In this document: positions 1-6,317 of the stretch, in pieces
How positions within the stretch are numbered: position 1 is the stretch's first letter
Layout: every line of letters starts with the position of its first letter
Source: Nitrospinota bacterium
GTDB taxonomy: Bacteria > Nitrospinota > Nitrospinia > Nitrospinales > Nitrospinaceae
Direction: 5' to 3'
DNA length: 10,743 bases
Assembly: GCA_027298165.1 (NCBI GenBank)
Contig: JAPUGN010000072.1
Coordinates: 1 to 10,743 of the forward strand
Notes under the pieces: generated by a model
Seen by the model: the letters and a program-made list of their open reading frames with translations, nothing else
Databases searched by the model: none
Told to the model about the DNA's origin: nothing
Translations under genes and position numbers: made by a program

Positions 1-726
1 GTCGGACGATTCGGCATATCCGATTCGATAGGAATCTCCGCGATCGGAATACCACATGTGATAGGTTTCATTTTCCTTAATAACATAGGGCCGGGACATG
101 GCGTATTCCCGATGGTTTTTAAACTCGAGCGCGATGCGCCCTTCACGCGTCCAGTGAATCCCATTCCGCGACTCGGCGTATTTGATCACATGCGCCATAT
201 CCTTCTGCTCTTTCCCCCAGGACAGGTTGGACCCGTACCACATGCGAAACAGGTCTCCGTCTTTTAGGACAAACGGGTACGAAATGGAATAGGGGTCCAC
301 CTCGCACCGGTCCAGCAACGGCGCCTTGCCGTACTTTTCAAATTCCCCGGTTGCTTCATTGTAAATAGCCAAACCGATACTGTTGCGCCAGGGAACGGTC
401 ACCCCCAGGTTCCATCCCAGGTAATACATAAACTTTTTACCACCCACGTGGGTGATGCACGATAAGGATGCTCCGCTGTCGTCGAACAGCCCAACCTCTC
501 CCCGCATCAAAACCGGTTTCTCGGCGACTCCGATACTTTTAAATGGAGGTTTGATATCCACATCTACGAAACCGACGCTGGCATGATTGTCTTCATCCCG
601 GCAACTGAAATAGACTCGAAACAGATCATCCTTCAGGTGCTCGGTAACAGTATTGGCAGCGTGGGTTTGCATCCAGGGATGGTGATTATCGGGCACAAAC
701 ACCCGGCCTAATTTTTTCCAAATCAT
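1..726 (-). CDS. Beta-propeller glycosidase-like protein (GH32/GH43/GH130-like fold), 3' end missing
   Basis: An open frame runs from ATG at 726 to the left edge, giving 242 visible residues and no stop, so the C-terminus lies outside the window. Two blade-like repeats are visible: FRMWYGS at residues 160-166 and YHMWYS at 222-227, the second followed by YRIGYAESSD. This 'MWYS...rIGYAeS' pattern is typical of five-bladed propellers of the GH32/43/130 type. Earlier features are RD at 43-44 and DDSG at 82-85. I recall similar uncharacterised proteins from polysaccharide loci, but I cannot assign a reaction or say whether it is catalytic. The start lies 8 bp after the stop of the upstream dioxygenase gene and has no clear Shine-Dalgarno, so translation is probably coupled. 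A GTG at 738 is an alternative start. There is no signal peptide, so it is probably cytoplasmic and acts on a precursor. Family is fairly sure; function is unknown. Confidence 0.8.
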   Translation of the reverse strand, partial: MIWKKLGRVFVPDNHHPWMQTHAANTVTEHLKDDLFRVYFSCRDEDNHASVGFVDVDIKPPFKSIGVAEKPVLMRGEVGLFDDSGASLSCITHVGGKKFMYYLGWNLGVTVPWRNSIGLAIYNEATGEFEKYGKAPLLDRCEVDPYSISYPFVLKDGDLFRMWYGSNLSWGKEQKDMAHVIKYAESRNGIHWTREGRIALEFKNHREYAMSRPYVIKENETYHMWYSDRGDSYRIGYAESSD

Positions 727-734
727 TTGTGTTG

Positions 735-1553
735 TCACGTTCGGAGTCTGGCCAGGCGATGCTTCCGCCATTCCACCACGCTGAGGGGGGTTTGGCAATC
801 ATAACCCAGCAATCGGTTGAGAAAGGGGTCCTCACTGAACTTTCCCTTCAACATGGCGGGGAAATCATATTGCTGCTTCATAATGGGAACGGAAAAAATA
901 TGATTCACACCACGGCGGATATTCCTGGATGAATTGAACCCAGCCCGGTGCAACAACATCGAATCAAAAATAACAACCGATCCAGCAGGGCAATTGAGAG
1001 CCACCTTATGCCGGCCAATAAAATCATCTGAAGGCAAGGTTTCCATTTTATGAGTATAGGGAATCAATTCGGTGCCACCGGTTTCCGAAGAAAAATCGTC
1101 AATACAATAAAATGCATTAATGGCTATTGGCTGGGAAATAACAAAATTCTGATAGGGCAGATCCCGATGCCAGGAGGATTGGTGATGGGGCTCATTAGGA
1201 AGGCTAATAATTGCATTTTGAAGATTTATAATAAAATAATCGCCCAAAAATAACTTAACAATTTTTTGGATGGTTTCATGAACAATCATTTTTAAAAAAT
1301 ATTCGTCATATACCAGCAATGCCCGCGCCACATTTAATTCACTGATCTCGGCCATATCATCGCGGCCAAATTCCTCCTCCTGGATACGATAGACCTTATC
1401 GATTTGATTCCTGAAATTTTCCAATTCGTTTTTTGGAATGATCCCTTCAAGAACGGAAAAACCTAATAATCGAACCTCTTCAGCGCATCGGTCAATCTGA
1501 TCGCCAATCACGGTTTGCCGAATTTTCCCATAAAACCTGTCCGTGGAGCCCAT
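735..1553 (-). CDS. Phytanoyl-CoA dioxygenase (PhyH) family Fe(II)/2-oxoglutarate oxygenase
   Basis: The 272-residue protein carries the iron-binding facial triad of the PhyH family. The HxD motif is H129-R-D131 (context SSWHRDLPYQ) and the distal histidine is H202 (LLHRAGFN). R213/R214, about 11 residues after H202, are the likely binders of the 2-oxoglutarate carboxylate. Length and motif spacing fit the family. These enzymes usually hydroxylate small molecules or lipid and sugar precursors. The neighbours suggest a glycan, nucleotide sugar or acyl group as substrate, but this is inference. The start is well supported: AAGGGG at 1564-1559 lies 5 nt before the ATG and overlaps the stop codon of the upstream acyltransferase gene, so the two are translated as an operon pair. 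The gene is markedly AT-rich, with 14/60 G+C counted at 1201-1260. Confidence 0.88.
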   Translation of the reverse strand: MGSTDRFYGKIRQTVIGDQIDRCAEEVRLLGFSVLEGIIPKNELENFRNQIDKVYRIQEEEFGRDDMAEISELNVARALLVYDEYFLKMIVHETIQKIVKLFLGDYFIINLQNAIISLPNEPHHQSSWHRDLPYQNFVISQPIAINAFYCIDDFSSETGGTELIPYTHKMETLPSDDFIGRHKVALNCPAGSVVIFDSMLLHRAGFNSSRNIRRGVNHIFSVPIMKQQYDFPAMLKGKFSEDPFLNRLLGYDCQTPLSVVEWRKHRLARLRT

Positions 1554-1562
1554 AATAACCCC

Positions 1563-2225
1563 TTAAATATTTTTCAACCGGTTGCTGGGAACTTTAGAGG
1601 GCTTGGAAAAATCACCCACATACACCTCTCGCGGCTGGGTGTCTCTGGTGATCAGACATCCGGCGCCAATGACGTTTTCCCGGGCAATGGTGATATGGTC
1701 GCGAATGGTGGCATTGACCCCCAGAAAACAATAGGGCTCTACCACCACACCACCCGAAATAACCACATGCGAGGTGATAAAACAATGATCTTCAATCCTG
1801 GAATGATGCCCGATATGATTCCCGCTCCAGGCCACTACATTATTCCCGACCCGGCAGAAAGGCTGTAGGGTGTTATCCTCAAGGACAAAGCAATTGTCTC
1901 CTATTGTGACGTTATCAAAAACATTGGCCCGGGAACTGATATAACTCTCTAAGGAATATCCCTTGCCTTTTGCCTGGGAATATTTTTCCTCTCGAGCCTT
2001 GTTGACCCGCTTATAACCAATGGCAACAAACATCTGATAATCTTCTGGAGGATATGTTTTCTCGACATCCTCAAAATCAACTATAGGAAGCCCTTTGAAG
2101 GTGGAATCCTGGATATATTCCTTGTCGAGCGTAAAAGCCACGACCTCATGCTCCGTATCATTTGTAAAATAATAATGGGCCAGGTCAGCGATTTCTCCGA
2201 CACCCAATACAACAATCTTTGCCAT
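1563..2225 (-). CDS. NeuD/PglD-like sugar O- or N-acyltransferase, hexapeptide repeat family
   Basis: The 220-residue protein has the two-domain layout of the NeuD/PglD family. An N-terminal Rossmann-like segment begins with MAKIVVLGVGEIADLA and is followed by a left-handed beta-helix of hexapeptide repeats from about residue 95 (examples NVTIGDN, CRVGNN, SRIEDH, ITIARENVIGAG). The histidine-rich turn NHIGHHSRIEDH at 136-147 matches the place of the catalytic histidine in PglD; H137 or H140/H141 is the best candidate. Family members move acetyl or other acyl groups from acyl-CoA to amino- or sialic-type sugars. Which sugar is acylated here cannot be read from the sequence. A weak AAAGGA lies about 13 nt before the ATG. 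The 88-bp gap to the preceding methyltransferase is the longest inside the operon. Confidence 0.87.
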   Translation of the reverse strand: MAKIVVLGVGEIADLAHYYFTNDTEHEVVAFTLDKEYIQDSTFKGLPIVDFEDVEKTYPPEDYQMFVAIGYKRVNKAREEKYSQAKGKGYSLESYISSRANVFDNVTIGDNCFVLEDNTLQPFCRVGNNVVAWSGNHIGHHSRIEDHCFITSHVVISGGVVVEPYCFLGVNATIRDHITIARENVIGAGCLITRDTQPREVYVGDFSKPSKVPSNRLKNI

Positions 2226-2288
2226 CGTTTATAATTTTTCCTTTAATGATCCAGGTCAAATAAAAATTACTTCCGGCTTCGTGGGTCC

Positions 2289-2304
2289 CCTGGAATCCAG
2301 GAGT
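2289..2304. repeat. Short palindrome in the methyltransferase-acyltransferase gap
   Basis: CCTGG and CCAGG form a 5-bp inverted repeat around AAT at about 2290-2302, just past the methyltransferase stop. There is no T-run on the minus strand after it, so it is more likely an mRNA processing or stabilising hairpin, or simply chance, than a terminator. Confidence 0.3.
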
Positions 2305-2313
2305 TGAAAGAGT

Positions 2314-3117
2314 TCACCTTCCCACCTTTCCGATCCCCAACAGGGTCAATCCCAAATTTGTATTATAAAAAAACCTCTGCAAAACAAATAATGGATAGAG
2401 AGTCACGCGGTTCAAGAAGAGTTTAAAAAATGGCGGAAACACTGTTTTGAAAGGAATCTCCCGAATGCCGCTGGTTCCCGTTTGTTCCCGAGGTGTCCAC
2501 TCCAGCTTTTTACTGTCGTCACTTTTTTTGATAAGAAAGTTTCCAAGACCATACAACAGATTGACAATAGGAACGCCCACCGACCAGACCTCCACCTCAG
2601 TGAATCCGTTTTCTTCCATCACACGCTTCAAGTCCCGTCGGTCATAACGCCGAAGATGCCCCACAGTTTCATCCTCGTAGCCCCAGCAATCTTTCCTTCC
2701 TGGCACCGCCAGAAGACAATACCCTCCGGGTTTTACCAATGCCGCTAAATTGTCCAAAAAAAGATCTTCATTCTTCACATGCTCCATCACCATCATGCTG
2801 AAAGCCAGGTTTGCCCGTCGCTTCAATGCTTCCAACTCCCTATTCTCCATAAAATCCGCCTGAATCAACTGATATTTCCCGGACTCAATAAACTCTTTCA
2901 GATTCGTTTTGGCGATCTCAATGGCTTGATTCGAAAAATCGATCCCTGCGCCCTGATATCCCTTCTCACATAAAATTTTGGACAACCCACCGCTCCCACA
3001 CCCCACCTCAATATAGTAAGTCTCAGATGCCAAGCCATCAAATTTCTTATGGAGAACTTCCAAAACGGCTTCGTTAAAACAAAAGGTTCCAGGAGGATCG
3101 ATCTTTACAAATTTCAT
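2314..3117 (-). CDS. Class I SAM-dependent methyltransferase
   Basis: The protein has 267 residues from the ATG at 3117. Motif I is IEVGCGSGG (residues 36-44), the ribose-binding acidic residue is D60 (AGIDFS), the post-motif MEHV follows, and the post-strand-4 motif is LVKPGGYCLLAVP. A DETVGHLRRYDRRDL segment resembles the GHxRRY element common in Methyltransf_11/UbiG-like enzymes. The C-terminal part is basic and hydrophobic and may contact a lipid or membrane-bound substrate. Acceptor unknown; context suggests a sugar or glycan intermediate. Start choice: the frame stays open upstream into the glycosyltransferase gene. ATG 3117 begins the conserved-looking MKFVKIDPPG. ATG 3204, 2 bp after the upstream stop, would add 29 residues and is a real alternative. 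Neither has a strong Shine-Dalgarno. The longest open frame (to 3366) overlaps the upstream gene and is rejected. Confidence 0.88.
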   Translation of the reverse strand: MKFVKIDPPGTFCFNEAVLEVLHKKFDGLASETYYIEVGCGSGGLSKILCEKGYQGAGIDFSNQAIEIAKTNLKEFIESGKYQLIQADFMENRELEALKRRANLAFSMMVMEHVKNEDLFLDNLAALVKPGGYCLLAVPGRKDCWGYEDETVGHLRRYDRRDLKRVMEENGFTEVEVWSVGVPIVNLLYGLGNFLIKKSDDSKKLEWTPREQTGTSGIREIPFKTVFPPFFKLFLNRVTLYPLFVLQRFFYNTNLGLTLLGIGKVGR

Positions 3118-3206
3118 AGGGCGTCCAACCGTTATATTAAAAAAAGAAAAACCAGAACAATTCAATCCTCCGAGGCGTGATTTTTGTGCCCGGAGAAATT
3201 GCATAA

Positions 3207-4142
3207 TTACCCGGAGTTTTCTTTCAAGCCATGCAACTCCCTGATTACAGTGTAGGGTCGGTTTTTGGACTCCACAAAGATCTTTGACAAATAAATTCCG
3301 AGTATACCTAATACAAAAATAATCAATCCGCCGAAAAAGAAAATCGAAACAATCACTGAAGTCCACCCCTGCAACCCGATTCCGTACACTCCTCTGTCAA
3401 TCAACAACTTCAGTATAAAAACAGAAGATCCCAGGGTGATAACCAGCCCCAGGTAGAAAATAATCCATAACGGTCGAATTGTGGAGGATGTAACCGCGTT
3501 CACCAAAATTGAGAATTTTTTAAGGAATGAATAGTTGGAAAGACTGCGGCTTCCCTTCTTGACCGGAATCGCTTTTTGCTTAAAACCGGTCAACTCGGTC
3601 AAAGTACTAAAATTGATTTCACGTTCTCTGCAACGAATGAGGTTTTTAGTATACCGGGCGGTCATCAACCGGACCGTTAAAAAGTTGCGTGGGATTTTTA
3701 TATCACTAATGAGGTTGATAAAACCGTAAAAAATAGAACCTGAAATCCTTTCAAACCACCCTCCCCGTCGTTTCTCCTGAATTCCAAAAACCACGTCAAG
3801 TCCCTTTGAACCATGAATTTCTTCCCAAAAGAGGTTCAGCGTTTCCGGAGGCTCCTCCAAATCGCTGTCAATCAGAAATACATAGTCTGATTGCGCATAC
3901 GAAAGACCCGTCATTATGGCTTTGTGATGTCCGAAATTTCGAGATAGGTCGATGACCTTCACTCGCTGGTCTTTTTCATGAAAGGAAACCGCTAATTCGA
4001 AAGAATTGTCCGAAGATCCATCATTGACCAGGATCAACTCATAGTCGTGCGTGATCTCCTGCGCGCACTGGGTAATCCGCTCGTAAAATTCGAGCAGGTG
4101 GGGAGCGGAATTGTATAAGGTGCTGACAATGGAAAGGCGCAT
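3207..4142 (-). CDS. Family 2 glycosyltransferase, GtrB/dolichol-phosphate-mannose-synthase-like, membrane anchored
   Basis: Numbering here is from the TTG at 4154; subtract 4 for the start chosen. The GT-A nucleotide-binding segment is VNDGSSD at 43-49. The polyprenyl-phosphate-transferase hallmark SRNFGHHKAIMTGL is at 71-84. The metal-binding DSDLEEPPE is at 96-104, close to the usual DADLQDPPE. Two hydrophobic helices follow at about 228-252 and 264-288, then the typical tail SKNRPYTVIRE. Such proteins usually move a hexose from a nucleotide sugar to undecaprenyl phosphate at the inner face of the membrane. The partner flippase and GT-C transferase are not in this window. ATG 4142 is preferred because MRLSIVSTLYN is the normal family start and lies 8 bp after the upstream stop. 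A TTG at 4154 would overlap that stop by 4 bp. Neither has ideal ribosome-binding spacing. Confidence 0.92.
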   Translation of the reverse strand: MRLSIVSTLYNSAPHLLEFYERITQCAQEITHDYELILVNDGSSDNSFELAVSFHEKDQRVKVIDLSRNFGHHKAIMTGLSYAQSDYVFLIDSDLEEPPETLNLFWEEIHGSKGLDVVFGIQEKRRGGWFERISGSIFYGFINLISDIKIPRNFLTVRLMTARYTKNLIRCREREINFSTLTELTGFKQKAIPVKKGSRSLSNYSFLKKFSILVNAVTSSTIRPLWIIFYLGLVITLGSSVFILKLLIDRGVYGIGLQGWTSVIVSIFFFGGLIIFVLGILGIYLSKIFVESKNRPYTVIRELHGLKENSG

Positions 4143-4150
4143 GTTCGCAA

Positions 4151-4843
4151 TCAAAAACTCTTCATAAAGGTTTTCGCGCTGGAACCTTCGTTAAACAACA
4201 GGTCCAGAATCGTCACGCCGTGCTCGAACGGAGGGAATAATTGACGATACTCCGGATAATTCGAGTAATCCATCCATTCCACCTCGATGCCCTCCTGCCG
4301 AAAAATGGATTCGTCCAAATACTCTTTAGCGGCGGGTCCTGATATATATTTCGTTGCCCCTGCTTGCCGGCAGATGGAAATCAACCGCTCATTTTTTTCT
4401 TCAGGTAATTTAAAATCGTGGGACCAGCGAATCGGAGTCTTGATGCCCAACGCCCGGTTAATCGCCTCAAGAAATTTAAAATTGACTCGGCTTAAAAATT
4501 CTTCATTACAAGTGAGGTACAACTCCTCGAACAACTCCCGGTAGTCTTTAAAAAATACTGCCTTCGAATAGCTGTGGCGAATGGCTTCCCAGTGTTTCCT
4601 GGCCCAACGTGGGTCACTGATAAGCGTGTCCTTGATTTTCTGGGTATATTTCCCCTTCACTTCAACCGGAACCGTCAACCACTTCAACCCCCCCTGGGTT
4701 TTGATTCGGTTTCGGTTCCGCCAATCCCCTTTGGTGAACTGAACGTCATCAAACAAAACCAATTCGTCAACCGAATGAATAACATCAAAATAACCCTTCC
4801 AGGGAATATAATTGGATTGAGTAATGGCAATTGTTTTAGGCAC
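4151..4843 (-). CDS. WbqC-like family protein
   Basis: The 230-residue protein is a clear WbqC family member. The N-terminal signature is AITQSNYIPWKGYFD, followed by LFDDVQFTKGDWRNRN and LKWLTVPV. A late SGPAAKEYLDE segment and an acidic/aromatic C-terminus (EVEWMDYSNYPEYRQLFPPFEHG) also fit. Family genes sit in O-antigen, capsule and glycan-modification loci. To my knowledge the chemical step is not firmly established, so I give no reaction. This is the first gene after the promoter at 4992-5020. The start must be the GTG at 4843: an in-frame TGA lies four codons upstream (4855-4853). Just ahead is a tiny ATG frame (4859-4836, MLIKARA) with a GGGGTG ribosome site, which overlaps this GTG start and may control its translation. 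Confidence 0.93.
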   Translation of the reverse strand: MPKTIAITQSNYIPWKGYFDVIHSVDELVLFDDVQFTKGDWRNRNRIKTQGGLKWLTVPVEVKGKYTQKIKDTLISDPRWARKHWEAIRHSYSKAVFFKDYRELFEELYLTCNEEFLSRVNFKFLEAINRALGIKTPIRWSHDFKLPEEKNERLISICRQAGATKYISGPAAKEYLDESIFRQEGIEVEWMDYSNYPEYRQLFPPFEHGVTILDLLFNEGSSAKTFMKSF

Positions 4844-4859
4844 GCGCTTTGATCAACAT
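4836..4859 (-). other. Possible seven-codon leader frame overlapping the WbqC-like start
   Basis: On the minus strand, GGGTGGGGTG is followed at once by ATG (4859), encoding MLIKARA and a TAA at 4838-4836. It overlaps the GTG start of the WbqC-like gene in another frame. The purine-rich stretch is better placed for the larger gene's GTG (about 16-20 nt) if it acts through coupling or reinitiation than by direct binding. It may be chance. Confidence 0.3.
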
Positions 4860-4904
4860 CACCCCACCCTTTTGAAAAATTCGTCTGGCAGGCAATAAAT
4901 ATCC

Positions 4905-4923
4905 GAGTCTGCAAAAGAGACTC
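4905..4923 (-). promoter_or_regulatory. Leader hairpin in the 5' untranslated region of the glycan operon
   Basis: GAGTCT (4905-4910) and AGACTC (4918-4923) form a perfect 6-bp stem with a 7-nt loop. It lies between the predicted start of transcription (about 4985) and the first gene (4843). No long T-run follows on the minus strand, so it is not an obvious attenuator. It could stabilise the leader or be a protein site. Confidence 0.4.
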
Positions 4924-4991
4924 CATTAAAGCAAAAAGTGCGCAGGAAGTTCGGTTGGAAATTTTCAATTCTCAGATCCAGCGCAATCTCT

Positions 4992-5020
4992 ATTGTAACA
5001 ACAGGTTAACTCTTTATCAA
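4992..5020 (-). promoter_or_regulatory. Sigma70-type promoter of the glycan operon
   Basis: Read on the minus strand, TTGATA (5020-5015) and TACAAT (4997-4992) are separated by exactly 17 bp. Each differs from the consensus hexamers at one position. Transcription would begin near 4985, leaving a leader of about 140 nt before the WbqC-like GTG. Only minus-strand genes lie downstream, so it plausibly drives the whole six-gene block. Confidence 0.72.
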
Positions 5021-5103
5021 TTTAAAGCTGGGGCGTACGCCAGGGAGTCCAAAGAACGCGCGCCTGCCCCTCCCACCCCCTTTTATTGTAAATCTGATTG
5101 ACA

Positions 5104-5140
5104 CAAAAGAGTGCGGGTGGAGCCTTAACCGGCAACCCGC
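5104..5140 (-). terminator. Probable hairpin terminator of the lexA-dinB-aminotransferase side
   Basis: On the minus strand, beginning 42 bp after the aminotransferase stop, GCGGGT (5140-5135) pairs with ACCCGC (5118-5113). An inner GCC/GGC pairing closes a GGTTAA loop. CTCTTTTG follows on the 3' side, a short T-run. This would end the upstream transcript before the glycan-operon promoter at 5020. A competing small hairpin, CCGGC/GCCGG (5129-5143), overlaps it. The T-run is weak, so confidence is moderate. Confidence 0.45.
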
Positions 5141-5181
5141 CGGCACCCTCTCCAGAGTGCGCTTTACCGTTTGTAAATTTC

Positions 5182-6315
5182 TTATTGTTTTGAAAACTCG
5201 TCAAGGAGGGCGAAGAAGCGGTCGATCTCCTCTTCGGTGTTGTAGAAATGCGGGGACAGGCGCACGAAGTTCTCGCGCACGGACACGATTACCTTACGCT
5301 CCCTTAAAAACGGAGCGAGTTTTTCATAATCCATATCCCCCGCGAAACAGACACTTCCGGAACGTTCGCCCGGCTCGGTGGAACTGAGGGTTTTCAACTT
5401 CCGCTGACGCAAGTGATCAATAATATGATCGCCGAGATGCAGAACACGCTGTTCGATTTGCTCAATCCCCTCTTCTTCCAACAGTGCCAGCGCGGCACCC
5501 AAGGCGTAAATGCCGAGGGTGTTGACCGACCCTTCTTCAAATCGTGCGGCATCGGGCTTCAACGTAAAATCGTAACTGCCATAATCATTGGAATTGATGA
5601 CGCTGTCCCAGCCCACCTGGACGGGGTGGATATCCCCCAGCACCTTTTTCGAAATGTAGAACCCACCTAACCCTTCGACGCTGAGCATCCACTTGTGTCC
5701 GTCCGCCGCCAGAAAATCTATATTAAAATCCTTCACGTCCATGGGAATGATGCCCAGCGACTGAATGGCGTCGACGCAGAAATATATGTTTTTCTCTTTA
5801 CAGAATTCCCCGATACGTTTCAGATCGTTGCGGAAGCCGCTGTTGAACTCAACCGAACTGATGGAAACAACCCGCGTCCTTCCAGTCACTTGCGCCGTGA
5901 TCTGCTCGAACGGCACGCGCCCGCGCACCGCTTTGACGAAGCGCACTTCGACACCCCGGCGCTTCAGGTTCATCCACGGATACACGTTGGCGGGAAACTC
6001 GATGTCCGGGATCACCACATTGTCGCCTTCTTTCCAGTCGATGCCGTTGGCGACGATGGACAACCCTTCCGACGTGTTCTTGACGAACGCCACCTCCCCC
6101 GGCTCGGCGTTGATGAGCTTGGCGAAGCGGGCGCGGACGATTTCCAGTTCCTTCAGCCATTCAGCGTAATGCGCAGTGCCCTGTTCGCAGGCGTCGGCGG
6201 CGAAGGCGGTGATGGTCGCCTGCACCGGGCGCGGCAGGGGCGCCACCTTTGCATGATCCATGAACAGCCGGTGCTGGGTGACCGGAAACTCTTTGCGTAT
6301 GTTTTCTATGTCCAT
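5182..6315 (-). CDS. Class V aminotransferase fold PLP enzyme (SufS/isopenicillin-N-epimerase-like), lacking the desulfurase cysteine
   Basis: The protein has 377 residues from ATG 6315. The PLP lysine is K208 in ADGHKWML. The pyridine-nitrogen aspartate is D182 with Q185 (CVDAIQ), and the likely carboxylate-binding arginine is R352 (VRLSPHFYN). The fold matches SufS/CsdA, yet the C-terminal region where cysteine desulfurases carry the persulfide cysteine reads SVRENFVRLSPHFYNTEEEID with no cysteine. It is therefore probably not a cysteine desulfurase. It may be a lyase, epimerase or aminotransferase on an amino acid. The substrate is unknown. The ATG lies 2 bp after the dinB stop, so it is cotranscribed and probably coupled. 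The frame stays open 90 bp further up (to 6405), but that part lies inside dinB and does not look like family sequence. G+C is high (39/60 at 5881-5940). Confidence 0.87.
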   Translation of the reverse strand: MDIENIRKEFPVTQHRLFMDHAKVAPLPRPVQATITAFAADACEQGTAHYAEWLKELEIVRARFAKLINAEPGEVAFVKNTSEGLSIVANGIDWKEGDNVVIPDIEFPANVYPWMNLKRRGVEVRFVKAVRGRVPFEQITAQVTGRTRVVSISSVEFNSGFRNDLKRIGEFCKEKNIYFCVDAIQSLGIIPMDVKDFNIDFLAADGHKWMLSVEGLGGFYISKKVLGDIHPVQVGWDSVINSNDYGSYDFTLKPDAARFEEGSVNTLGIYALGAALALLEEEGIEQIEQRVLHLGDHIIDHLRQRKLKTLSSTEPGERSGSVCFAGDMDYEKLAPFLRERKVIVSVRENFVRLSPHFYNTEEEIDRFFALLDEFSKQ

Positions 6316-6317
6316 GA

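Noticed and set aside
2226..2275. Internal promoter before the NeuD-like gene (TTGACC ... TATAAA on the minus strand)
   Set aside because: The spacing is 20 bp and the -10 would almost touch the start codon, so I do not consider it supported.
4684..4968. 94-residue minus-strand frame starting in the operon leader
   Set aside because: It overlaps most of the start of the WbqC-like gene in another frame and resembles no family; the WbqC-like frame has a clear signature.
5098..5103. TTGACA on the plus strand as a -35 box
   Set aside because: No -10-like hexamer lies 16-18 bp downstream and there is no plus-strand gene for it to serve.
5022..5204. 60-residue minus-strand frame
   Set aside because: It covers the terminator hairpin region and the aminotransferase end, with no family resemblance.
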